Shown here one piece after another: positions 8,176-15,424 of a DNA stretch of 64,000 nt (positions are counted from its first letter, which is position 1; each line of letters starts with the position of its first letter). This DNA comes from an uncultured Clostridia bacterium (GTDB taxonomy: Bacteria > Bacillota > Clostridia > Christensenellales > Borkfalkiaceae). A program made the translations under genes and the position numbers. The notes under the pieces were generated by a model that was given only the letters and a program-made list of their open reading frames with translations, was not told the origin of the DNA and did not search any database. The stretch lies in contig CANQHG010000004.1 of NCBI GenBank assembly GCA_947623655.1, positions 1 to 64,000 of the forward strand, written 5' to 3'.

Positions 8176-8578
8176 ATTGCGCGGAGGGGGGCGGCAAAAT
8201 ATCTTTCAGAGTATAGCGGGAAAGAAACTCGTGCACGTTTTCGTCGAGCGCTCTCCAGATGGGGAGCGTGGTACAGGTGTCCGCATGGGGACAGCCGCCC
8301 TCTTTGATACAGTTCGTAACGGAAAAGGAGTTTTCGATCGCCTCGAGAATCTCCGCGACGGAATAAGCCTCGGGCGCACGGCTCAGACGGTAGCCGCCGT
8401 TTTTCCCGCGCGAGCCCTCCACGAGCCCCGCTTTGGCCAGGGCGGTCATGATGTTTTCCGAATACTTATGCGGGATACCGTTTGCGAGCGCGACGTCTCT
8501 GAGAGAGGTGAAATCTTCTCTCCCCGCCAGCGCCGCCATGATGCGGAGCGCGTATTCTCCCCTTGTCGAAACGATCAC
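8174..8578 (-). CDS. iscR: Rrf2-family iron-sulfur regulator (IscR-like)
   Basis: A 134-residue Rrf2-family protein: winged-helix N-terminus (MIVSTRGEYALRIMAALAG), wing RGKNGGYRL, and three cysteines, C90, C96 and C102, in the spacing that binds an iron-sulfur cluster in IscR. IscR-type regulators sense cluster status and control isc genes. It starts with GTG at 8578, overlapping the stop of the IscU gene (GTGA), and is last in the iscS-iscU-iscR order rather than first as in E. coli. The palindrome in the iscS promoter (11198-11214) is a likely target, which is inference. Confidence 0.85.
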   Translation of the reverse strand: MIVSTRGEYALRIMAALAGREDFTSLRDVALANGIPHKYSENIMTALAKAGLVEGSRGKNGGYRLSRAPEAYSVAEILEAIENSFSVTNCIKEGGCPHADTCTTLPIWRALDENVHEFLSRYTLKDILPPPSAQ

Positions 8579-9024
8579 TGCTCGCCTTCCCCGTGCCCCT
8601 CAGCGTCATGCTCGTGGTCGAGAGCGGGGAAGTCCTTTTCATCATAGGGGATGTTGTGTTTGACGTAGTAGTCGCGGACGGCCGCCTGCACGGCCTCTTC
8701 GGCGAGCACGGAGCAGTGGAGCTTGTATGCGGGAAGTCCCCCCAAGGCCTCGGTCACGGCTTTATTCGTGAGCAGAAGCGCCTCTTTTAAGGGCTTGCCC
8801 TTGATCATCTCCGTCGCCATGGAGCTCGAGGCGATGGCGCTTCCGCAACCGAACGTTTCGAATTTGACGTCGGTGAGAATGCCGTCTTCGACCTTGATGT
8901 ACATTTTCATGATGTCGCCGCATTTGGCGTTGCCGACTTCGCCCACGCCGTCGGGGTTTTCGATGATGCCGACGTTGCGCGGATTTCTGAAGTGGTCCAT
9001 TACTTTTTCGCTGTATAATGACAT
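8575..9024 (-). CDS. iscU: Iron-sulfur cluster scaffold protein IscU/NifU-like
   Basis: A 149-residue scaffold on which sulfur from the desulfurase and iron are assembled. The three ligand cysteines are C35 (NAKCGD, with Asp37), C60 (FGCGSAIASS) and C104 (LHCSVLAEEA). The C-terminus has an extra His/Glu-rich tail (DHEHDAEGHGEGEQ), absent from E. coli IscU and possibly metal-binding. The ATG at 9024 has a GGAG 8 nt upstream. The desulfurase gene lies upstream on the same strand but nearly 1 kb away because of intervening repeats. No hscA, hscB or fdx follows. Confidence 0.92.
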   Translation of the reverse strand: MSLYSEKVMDHFRNPRNVGIIENPDGVGEVGNAKCGDIMKMYIKVEDGILTDVKFETFGCGSAIASSSMATEMIKGKPLKEALLLTNKAVTEALGGLPAYKLHCSVLAEEAVQAAVRDYYVKHNIPYDEKDFPALDHEHDAEGHGEGEQ

Positions 9025-9060
9025 AGGTGTCTCCTTTTTTGTTTTTCGAATATTTCTTTA

Positions 9061-9245
9061 TTTCGAACATTTCTTTGCTCGGCCTGCGGCCTACGAAAAG
9101 AAACGTTCGAGCGAACTTTCCCCGTTCATCAATCGGGTTGGCCGCGGAAGCGTTATAAGCAATTACAACAAGGCGCAGGTATGCGCCGACTTGAGTCGCC
9201 CACGGCGGAAGTAAATTCCGACTAAGGCACATGATTTCGGAATGG
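9061..9245. repeat. 185-bp structured repeat, copy 1 (module A)
   Basis: Starts with the hairpin arm TCGAAC-n-TTTCTTT (9063-9075) paired to AAAGAAA-n-GTTCGA (to 9110), enclosing GGCC-TGC-GGCC. Then a CCCG/CGGG stem, a GGCGCA/TGCGCC hairpin and a GGCGGAA/TTCCG-C hairpin. The exact same length recurs in copies 2 and at 57448-57632. The frames open through it read differently on each strand and are not treated as genes. Confidence 0.85.
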
Positions 9246-9430
9246 TTTCGAACATTTCTTTGCTCGGCCTGCGGCCTACGAAAAGAAACGTTCGAGCGAA
9301 CCTTCCCCGTTCATCAATCGGGTTGGCCGCGGAAGCGTTATATGCAATTACAACAAGGCGCAGGTATGCGCCGAATTGAGTCGCCCACGGCGGAAGTAAA
9401 TTCCGCCTAAGGCACATTATTTCGGAATGA
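9246..9430. repeat. 185-bp structured repeat, copy 2 (module A)
   Basis: Direct tandem copy of the preceding unit, same 185-bp length, only a few substitutions. One of them restores perfect pairing of the GGCGGAA/TTCCGCC stem that is imperfect in copy 1. Confidence 0.85.
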
Positions 9431-9613
9431 TTTCGAACATTTCTTTGCTCGGCCTGCGGCCTACGAAAAGAAACGTTCGAGCGAACCTTCCCCGTTCATC
9501 AATCGGGTTGGCCGCGGATGCGTTATATGCAAGGACAATAAGGTTCCCGTAGGGTACCAAATGGGGTGCGCTTAGGCGGGGAAACCCCGCCATGCGCCAT
9601 GATTTCGGAATGG
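9431..9613. repeat. Structured repeat, copy 3 (module B, 183 bp)
   Basis: The first half matches copies 1 and 2. The second half is replaced by another sequence with the same hairpin plan: GGTTCCC/GGGTACC in place of GGCGCA/TGCGCC, and GGCGGGG-AAA-CCCCGCC in place of GGCGGAA/TTCCGCC. The end (ATGATTTCGGAATGG) is common to both types. Confidence 0.82.
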
Positions 9614-9728
9614 TTTCAAACATTTCTTTGCTCGGCCCGCGGACGCGTAGGGCGTCAGCCTGCGCGTCATCCTACCCCGCGCGTCATTCTGAGCAAAGCG
9701 AAGAATCTCGCGGGCCTTCGAAAAGAAA
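9614..9728. repeat. Repeat hairpin with a second element nested in its loop
   Basis: The 5' arm TTTCAAACATTTCTTT (9614-9629) and GGCCCGCG (9634-9641) pair with CGCGGGCC (9709-9716) and AAAGAAA (9722-9728). The loop carries about 67 bp of unrelated sequence including CCCCGCG-TCATTCTGAG and GAAGAATCT-CGCGGG (9675-9714), itself a hairpin repeat. Confidence 0.7.
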
Positions 9729-9746
9729 GTATCCGAGGGGTTGCGG

Positions 9747-9812
9747 GCGGCGTCATGCTGAGAACAGGAGTTGTACGCAATCCGTAAAAGATGTACCGAA
9801 GCATCTCGCCGC
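9747..9812. repeat. Hairpin repeat with TCATGCTGAG / GAAGCATCT core
   Basis: Outer stem GCGGCG (9747-9752)/CGCCGC (9807-9812) flanks TCATGCTGAG and GAAGCATCT. It is a variant of the TCATTCTGAG / GAAGAATC repeat, with the core pair changed from T-A to G-C on both arms. About 37 bp of other sequence sits in the middle. Confidence 0.6.
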
Positions 9813-9823
9813 ATGATTTACGT

Positions 9824-9930
9824 TTGCCCCCTCAGTCACCTTTGGCGACAGCTTCTCCTTGGGAGGAGCCTTGCATCGACTCGCTTCATTCACCCCTTGC
9901 GGGGGTCGGAATGAGGCTCCTCGTGCCATG
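9824..9930. repeat. CCCTCAGTCACC-type intergenic repeat
   Basis: Contains CCCTCAGTCACC-TTT-GGCGAC and a stem GAGGAGCC (9863-9870)/GGCTCCTC (9915-9922). The sequence style matches interspersed palindromic repeats seen in many gut bacteria. I see no gene in 9025-9995. Confidence 0.55.
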
Positions 9931-9995
9931 CGCATCTTTCAAAAAATTGTCCGAGCGCATTCTTGCCGCAATTTTAATACAAAAGCTCCAAAAAA

Positions 9996-11183
9996 TCACA
10001 GGATATACTGCCGTTTTCCCTCTTGCAGATCGCGCCAGACGGGGGACATATTCCGCAGATAAGTCACGACTTCGGGGACTTTTTCGAGGATATAGTTTAT
10101 CTCTTCCTCGGTGTTTTCGGCGCTGAGCGTGAGGCGGAGAGAGCCGTGCGCGACATCGTGCACTCTCCCGATCGCGAGGAGCACGTGCGAGGGATCAAGC
10201 GAGCCGGAAGTGCATGCCGAACCCGACGATGCGGAGATCCCCATGTCGTCGAGGAGCAAAAGGAGGGATTCGCCCTCGATGCCCTCAAAGCAGAAATTCA
10301 CGTTGCCGGCAAGGCGTTTTTCCCTGTCGCCGTTGAGGGCGCTGTGGGGGATCTTTTCGAGCCCCGCAATGAGTTTATCGCGCAATATTTTGATTTTTTT
10401 CTCTGTTTCGGGAACCGTCTCCACCGCTTCTTTCATGGCGGCGGTCATGGCTTTGATGGCGGGGAGATCTTCCGTCCCCGCGCGTTTGCCCCTCTCCTGT
10501 GCACCGCCCTCTATGAGGGGATAGAGGGGAGCCCCCTGCCGCACATAGAGCGCGCCGACGCCCTTGGGGCCGCCGAACTTGTGCGCGGAGAGCGCCAGAT
10601 AATCGCACCCGATTTCCCGAACGTCTACGGCCGTGTGTCCGACCGCCTGCACCGCGTCCGTGTGGAAGAAAATTTTTTTCTCCCTGCAAAGTTTCCCGAT
10701 CTCCTCTACGGGTTGCAGCGTGCCGATCTCGTTGTTCGCAAACATCACGGAGACGAGGCAGGTATTGCCGTCGAGCTCCTTTTCAAGATCGGAGAGACGG
10801 ACGATCCCGTCTGTACCGACGGGCAGCAAAACGACTTCGAACCCTTCCCGTTTGAGTTTATTGAGGGTATGGAGAACGGCGTGATGTTCGATCGCCGTGG
10901 AGACGATCTTCGTCTTTCCCTTTATTTTCCCGAGATGCGCGGCGGAGAGAATGGCCTGATTGTCTGATTCGCTGCCGCCCGAGGTAAAATAGATCTCTTT
11001 GGGTTGAGCGCCGAGGAGCGCCGCGATCTCCGCCCTGCACGCTTCGAGGAGGGATCTTGCCTCTTGCCCGACGGTGTAGAGAGAGGAGGGATTTCCGTAA
11101 AATTTTTCTGCGGTATCGACGTACGCCCCGAGCGCACAGGCGCGCATTCTGGTCGTCGCCGCATTGTCGGCATAAACTTTCAT
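9996..11183 (-). CDS. iscS: Cysteine desulfurase (NifS/IscS family)
   Basis: A 395-residue class V PLP enzyme that removes sulfur from cysteine and passes it to the IscU scaffold. It shows the N-terminal YADNAATT motif, SGGSESDNQAI, the PLP lysine in SAHKFGGPKG, and the catalytic cysteine in SSGSACTSGS, in an extended loop of the group I type. The ATG at 11183 (MKVYADNAATT) is preferred to one four codons upstream, which abuts its AGG motif. It is first in the iscS-iscU-iscR transcript and carries a strong promoter with a palindrome between the -10 and the start. Confidence 0.93.
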   Translation of the reverse strand: MKVYADNAATTRMRACALGAYVDTAEKFYGNPSSLYTVGQEARSLLEACRAEIAALLGAQPKEIYFTSGGSESDNQAILSAAHLGKIKGKTKIVSTAIEHHAVLHTLNKLKREGFEVVLLPVGTDGIVRLSDLEKELDGNTCLVSVMFANNEIGTLQPVEEIGKLCREKKIFFHTDAVQAVGHTAVDVREIGCDYLALSAHKFGGPKGVGALYVRQGAPLYPLIEGGAQERGKRAGTEDLPAIKAMTAAMKEAVETVPETEKKIKILRDKLIAGLEKIPHSALNGDREKRLAGNVNFCFEGIEGESLLLLLDDMGISASSGSACTSGSLDPSHVLLAIGRVHDVAHGSLRLTLSAENTEEEINYILEKVPEVVTYLRNMSPVWRDLQEGKRQYIL

Positions 11184-11197
11184 ATGTACTTCCATTT

Positions 11198-11244
11198 CCT
11201 ACTTAATTTGTAGGTATTATAGCATATGTATACACGGAAGTCAA
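11198..11244 (-). promoter_or_regulatory. isc promoter with palindromic operator
   Basis: On the minus strand TTGACT (11239-11244) and TATAAT (11216-11221) are 17 bp apart. Between the -10 and the start codon lies CCTAC-n7-GTAGG (11198-11214), a palindrome in the position expected for a repressor. With an Rrf2 regulator encoded in the same operon, feedback control is likely. The promoter is seen; the regulator assignment is inference. Confidence 0.7.
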
Positions 11245-11383
11245 GAAAATTAAAAATGAAAAATCAAAAATTACCGTAAGACATATTGCGTATATCCCGC
11301 CGCGCTCTTATGGGGGGAAGAATTGGCCGTGGCGGGGCGGCGATGCAATTTGTGAAACAAAAAAACAGATTAAGCGGCGGGGA

Positions 11384-11412
11384 TTGCAAAGAGAGAGAAA
11401 AAAAGGTATAAT
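11384..11412 (+). promoter_or_regulatory. Promoter of the first GH3 gene
   Basis: TTGCAA (11384-11389) and TATAAT (11407-11412), spacing 17 bp, with GGGAG ahead of the ATG at 11442. The rest of 11245-11383 shows no gene. Confidence 0.75.
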
Positions 11413-11441
11413 CCGTGGCAGAACGATAAGGGAGAAACAAC

Positions 11442-14400
11442 ATGGCAAAAAAGAGAATGTCAACAAAAAAAGCGGTTGCGATCTTTTCGCCCTGCATGAC
11501 GCTGGTCGTTGCGATCATGCTCGTGCTCGTCATTGCGGCGACGATGTTCTATGAGGACATCAGTCTCTTTCTGTACGGCCGTTCGCAGAATGTCGACGCG
11601 GCGGCGCTGGCCGACGGGGAGGCCCTCTGCGAGGACATCGTTGAGGAGGGCGTTGTGCTCCTCAAGAACAACGAAGATGAAAACGGCGCGCCCGCCCTTC
11701 CTCTTTCGGAGGCGGAATTGCAGAAAGTCAACGTATTCGGCTGGGCGGCGTACGATTGGATGACGATGGCGTTTGGCTCCGGCTATGCGAACACCGATCT
11801 TCCCAAGATCAAACTCTTTCCCGCCCTCGAGGAAGCGGGTATCGGATACAATCAGGATCTCTATAACCTTTATAAAGATTATTACACCGCGCACAGCAAG
11901 ACGTACGGCGATCAGGACTATCTCGAATACCGCGGCGGCGTTTCGTTTGGGAGCGAAGAGATCTTCGTGCTCCGCGAACCCTCCAAAGATCAATATCTCA
12001 GCCTGAAAGACAGCATTCAGAGCTATTCCAAGGTCGGGCTCGTCGTTATCGGCAGAACGGGGAGCGAGAGCAAAGACCTCGAACTCAGACAGGTCAAGCA
12101 GAAGACGTCGGGCAGCAACGACAAGATCACCGACAACAGCCGTCATTATCTCGAGCTCTCAACCGAGGAAGAGGCCATGATCGAGGTCGCGACGGAACTT
12201 TGCGAAAAGGTCATCGTCATCCTCAACACCGCCAATACGATGGAGACGGGCTTTCTCGACAACGGCAAGATCGACGGGGCGCTTCTCGTCGGGATCACGG
12301 GGCTCACGGGCGTGAGGGGGCTTGTGAACGTCCTCCGCGGCTATAAAGACGCCCCCGTACCCGTGCGCGACGAAAACGGCGCTCCCACTTACGACGCGGA
12401 AGGCGTTGCCGTCTATGAAAAGAACGAGGACGGCAGCGTCAGAACGGAGCGCGTCAAGGTCTCCCCCTCCGGCAGAACGGTAGATACTTATGCCTACGAC
12501 ATCCTCGGTACGACGCCCTCCGCCGTCAATCAGGGCGACAAGGGGTCGAACGAGGCGGGCGCGGGCACGATCTATGCGAATTGCAAGAATGAGGACAGCC
12601 GCTATCGCGCCTATGTAGACTATTCCGAAGGTATCTATGTCGGCTATAAATGGTTTGAAACGGCGGACGCGGAGGGTTTTTGGGACGACGTACAGAACGA
12701 GTATGGCGCCGGATACAATGGCGTCGTGCAGTGGCCTTTCGGCTACGGCCTCTCCTATACCGATTTCAGCTGGACGGTAAAAGACGTCAAAGTCGGCGGG
12801 ACGTCGAAGAGGGACGGGGAACTTCAGGCGGACGATACGATCGTCTTTACCGTCGAAGTGCAGAACCTCGCTCCCGAGGGCGGCTTCCCCGGCGCGGACG
12901 TCGTTGAACTTTACTATTCGGCGCCCTATATCGACGGCGGGATCGAGAAATCCTCCGTTGTCCTCGGCGCCTTCCAAAAGACAAAAGTGCTTCAGCCGCA
13001 GGAGAAAGAGACTGTTACGCTGGAGCTCTGCGTGCAGGATATGGCCTCCTACGATTGCTACGACAGCAACGAAAACGGACACACGGGCTACGAGCTCGAC
13101 GCAGGTAAATACGAGATCAAACTCATGCAAAATGCGCATGAGATCAAGAGCGCCGAAACGGTTTTTGCCTATACCATGTCCGAGACCGTATGCTACGAAA
13201 ATGATGCGGACACGGGGAATGCGGTCGAAAACCGCTTCACGAATCCGAACGGGCAGGGGAACGATCAGACGATCGACGAGGCCGATCTCGACGGCTCGCA
13301 CGAGGAGACCCCTGTCAAGTATCTTTCCCGCCGCGACTTCAAGGGGACCTATCCCCTGAAGATCTCTTCTCCCCGCAACAGGACGGCGGAGGCGGAAAGC
13401 GTTGCAAAGCAGGTCGCGCCGACGGCGGAACAGCTCGCCTATACGAGCGAAACGGATGCGAAGCGTACGCGGGAATCAAACGGCCTCAAGTTTAAAGACG
13501 TCCTCGGCACGGAGAGCTACGACGACGAGATCTGGGAAAAGCTCATCGCCAACATTACGGACGAAGAACTTCTCAACCTCGTGCAGGACGGCTATTTCAA
13601 GACGGCGGCCATCGAAAGCATCGAAAAGGTGCAGTATGTCGACCTCGACGGCCCGCTCGGCTTCAATACCCGCGTCACGGGCGGCAACGGCACGACGTGC
13701 ATGTTCATCGCCTACCCGAGCGCCACGATGCTGGCGCAGACGTGGAGAGAAGACCTCGCGCTTGCGTTCGGCCGCAGTGTGGGCAGGGAGCGCAAGTCGA
13801 TGGACGGCCTCCGCGGCTGGTATGCACCCGGCGCAAACCTGCATCGCAATCCTTTCGGCGGCAGAAACGGCGAATATTACAGCGAAGACAGTCTCCTTTC
13901 CGGCCTTATCTGCGCGGGGACCGTGCAAGGCGCAAAGGACATGGGCGTCTATTCCTACGTCAAGCACTTCGCCGTCAACGACAGCGAGTACAACCGCGAG
14001 GGCCTCTTCACATTCCTCACCGAACAGACTCTCCGCGAGACCTATCTCCGTCCTTTTGAGATCATGATTAAAGAGGGGGGCGGGAATGCGCTCATGACGG
14101 CCATGAACCGCCTCGGAAGAGTTTGGACGGGTGCGAACCACGCCCTCGTCACCGAGATCGCCCGCGGAGAATGGGGTTTCCGGGGCACGGTCGTCACCGA
14201 CTGGATGAATTCGGAAGAGACATACATGCCTCCCTACCGCGGCATATGGGCCGGAAACGACATCTGGCTCACAAACGGCCTCACCGCGCCCGCGTTCGAT
14301 CCCCTCAAAAACAATCAGATCGCGGCGAAGATGTCTGAAGACGCCGCGCACGACGTGTTATGGACGCTTGTCGACACGTTCAACGCCGAGACGGCGTTCG

Positions 14401-14633
14401 ATCCGAATGCGGATATCGCCTTTGACCGCGGCGCCGTATACGATCTCACCTGGGTATGGTATATAGTCCTCGTCGAAGTCGTCCTTGCGGCAGGCGTGGC
14501 CGTTATGGGATACTTCCTCGTCCGCACGATCGTGAGGAACAAGAAAGCTGCAGCTCCCGCGGGAAAGGCGGCAGAAAGCGAAAGCGGCGATGTGAACAAT
14601 GTAAATGACGGGATCGAAGGGAACGAAAAATAA
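11442..14633 (+). CDS. GH3 beta-glucosidase, domain-permuted, membrane-anchored at both ends
   Basis: A 1063-residue glycoside hydrolase family 3 protein with swapped domains. A transmembrane segment (about residues 11-34) is followed by the part normally C-terminal in GH3: the alpha/beta sandwich (EEGVVLLKNNED) and an Fn3-like domain (DVVELYYSAPYIDGGIEKSS). The catalytic (alpha/beta)8 domain comes second, with KHFAVNDSEYNREG and the nucleophile Asp920 in VVTDWMNSEE. A second transmembrane helix (about 1008-1032) and a short charged tail end the protein. Permuted GH3 enzymes are known in Ruminococcus albus and Butyrivibrio. Both termini should be inside the cell with the enzyme outside. Probable substrate: beta-glucan oligosaccharides, judging from the nearby lichenase. 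Confidence 0.85.
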   Translation: MAKKRMSTKKAVAIFSPCMTLVVAIMLVLVIAATMFYEDISLFLYGRSQNVDAAALADGEALCEDIVEEGVVLLKNNEDENGAPALPLSEAELQKVNVFGWAAYDWMTMAFGSGYANTDLPKIKLFPALEEAGIGYNQDLYNLYKDYYTAHSKTYGDQDYLEYRGGVSFGSEEIFVLREPSKDQYLSLKDSIQSYSKVGLVVIGRTGSESKDLELRQVKQKTSGSNDKITDNSRHYLELSTEEEAMIEVATELCEKVIVILNTANTMETGFLDNGKIDGALLVGITGLTGVRGLVNVLRGYKDAPVPVRDENGAPTYDAEGVAVYEKNEDGSVRTERVKVSPSGRTVDTYAYDILGTTPSAVNQGDKGSNEAGAGTIYANCKNEDSRYRAYVDYSEGIYVGYKWFETADAEGFWDDVQNEYGAGYNGVVQWPFGYGLSYTDFSWTVKDVKVGGTSKRDGELQADDTIVFTVEVQNLAPEGGFPGADVVELYYSAPYIDGGIEKSSVVLGAFQKTKVLQPQEKETVTLELCVQDMASYDCYDSNENGHTGYELDAGKYEIKLMQNAHEIKSAETVFAYTMSETVCYENDADTGNAVENRFTNPNGQGNDQTIDEADLDGSHEETPVKYLSRRDFKGTYPLKISSPRNRTAEAESVAKQVAPTAEQLAYTSETDAKRTRESNGLKFKDVLGTESYDDEIWEKLIANITDEELLNLVQDGYFKTAAIESIEKVQYVDLDGPLGFNTRVTGGNGTTCMFIAYPSATMLAQTWREDLALAFGRSVGRERKSMDGLRGWYAPGANLHRNPFGGRNGEYYSEDSLLSGLICAGTVQGAKDMGVYSYVKHFAVNDSEYNREGLFTFLTEQTLRETYLRPFEIMIKEGGGNALMTAMNRLGRVWTGANHALVTEIARGEWGFRGTVVTDWMNSEETYMPPYRGIWAGNDIWLTNGLTAPAFDPLKNNQIAAKMSEDAAHDVLWTLVDTFNAETAFDPNADIAFDRGAVYDLTWVWYIVLVEVVLAAGVAVMGYFLVRTIVRNKKAAAPAGKAAESESGDVNNVNDGIEGNEK

Positions 14634-14657
14634 AGGGAAACGCTCAATTCTTTCATA

Positions 14658-14697
14658 TTGACAACTCCGCCCTCATCTGTTAGAATACGGATGAGGG
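14658..14697 (+). promoter_or_regulatory. Promoter of the two-component genes with inverted repeat
   Basis: TTGACA (14658-14663) and TAGAAT (14681-14686) are 17 bp apart. CCCTCATC (14670-14677) and GATGAGGG (14690-14697) form an 8-bp inverted repeat flanking the -10. The GAGGG of the right arm may also serve as ribosome binding site for the ATG at 14705, so the repeat could affect both transcription and translation. Confidence 0.7.
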
Positions 14698-14704
14698 TTG
14701 TTTT

Positions 14705-15424
14705 ATGAGAAATATTGCGATCGTTGAGGATGAAGACGGCGCCGCCGAGATTCTGAAAAGCCACATTGCGCAGTACGCGCGGCTCAACGGGCAGGAATTT
14801 CACATCGACCGGTTCCGCGACGCCGTAGAGTTCCTTGAGGGCTATCAGGCGATCTACAGCGTTGTATTTCTGGACATCCAGATGCCGCGCCGCGACGGCA
14901 TGAGCGCCGCCGTGGATCTCCGCGCCGCCGACAAAACGGTCTCCATCATTTTTATCACCAATCTCATGCAGTATGCGCAGAAGGGGTATGAGGTCGACGC
15001 CGTTGCCTATCTCCTCAAGCCCGTCTCCTATTACGACTTTGCGCTCAAGTTCCGCAAGGCGCTCGACGTCTATGTCATGAACGAGGAGCAGACCATTACG
15101 GTCAACACGGCAAGCGGACTGTGCCGCATCTCCACGGACAAGCTCATGTATGTGGAGACCGTACGCCACCGTCTCTATTATCATCTCGTGGACGGCGTTG
15201 TGGAAATGACGGGCGTTTTGTATAAAGTGGAAAACGAACTCAAAAAATTCGGATTTCTCCGCTGTAACCAATGCTATCTCGTCAATCCGAAGTTCATCGT
15301 GAGCGTGAAAGGGTTTACCGTGCAGGTCGGGAGCGAGACCCTCATGATCAGCCGTCCGCGGAGAAATGCCTTCCTCGCGGAGCTGGCGGGCCGCTTTGCG
15401 GGCGCGGAGGGGAAACATGACTGA
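14705..15424 (+). CDS. LytTR-family response regulator
   Basis: A 239-residue response regulator: receiver domain (residues 1-120) with acidic pocket EDED, phospho-acceptor Asp57 (VVFLDIQMP), Thr (FITN) and Lys (YLLKPVSYYDF), and a C-terminal LytTR DNA-binding domain (about 130-230, with YVETVRHRLYYH and FLRCNQCYLVNPKFI). AgrA/LytR-type proteins usually control surface, virulence or peptide-signalling genes. The stop overlaps the start of the kinase gene, so both are made together. Targets are unknown; the flanking glucan genes are candidates. Confidence 0.92.
   Translation: MRNIAIVEDEDGAAEILKSHIAQYARLNGQEFHIDRFRDAVEFLEGYQAIYSVVFLDIQMPRRDGMSAAVDLRAADKTVSIIFITNLMQYAQKGYEVDAVAYLLKPVSYYDFALKFRKALDVYVMNEEQTITVNTASGLCRISTDKLMYVETVRHRLYYHLVDGVVEMTGVLYKVENELKKFGFLRCNQCYLVNPKFIVSVKGFTVQVGSETLMISRPRRNAFLAELAGRFAGAEGKHD

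Noticed and set aside
9061..9613. Possible CRISPR array
   Set aside because: The unit is about 185 bp with no short repeat/unique spacer alternation and no cas genes nearby.
8762..9623. Repeated ORFs in the iscS-iscU gap reading '...ANPIDERG-FARTFLFVGRRPSKEMFE'
   Set aside because: They are translations of the 185-bp structured repeat; they lack proper starts and differences between copies follow hairpin pairing rather than codons.
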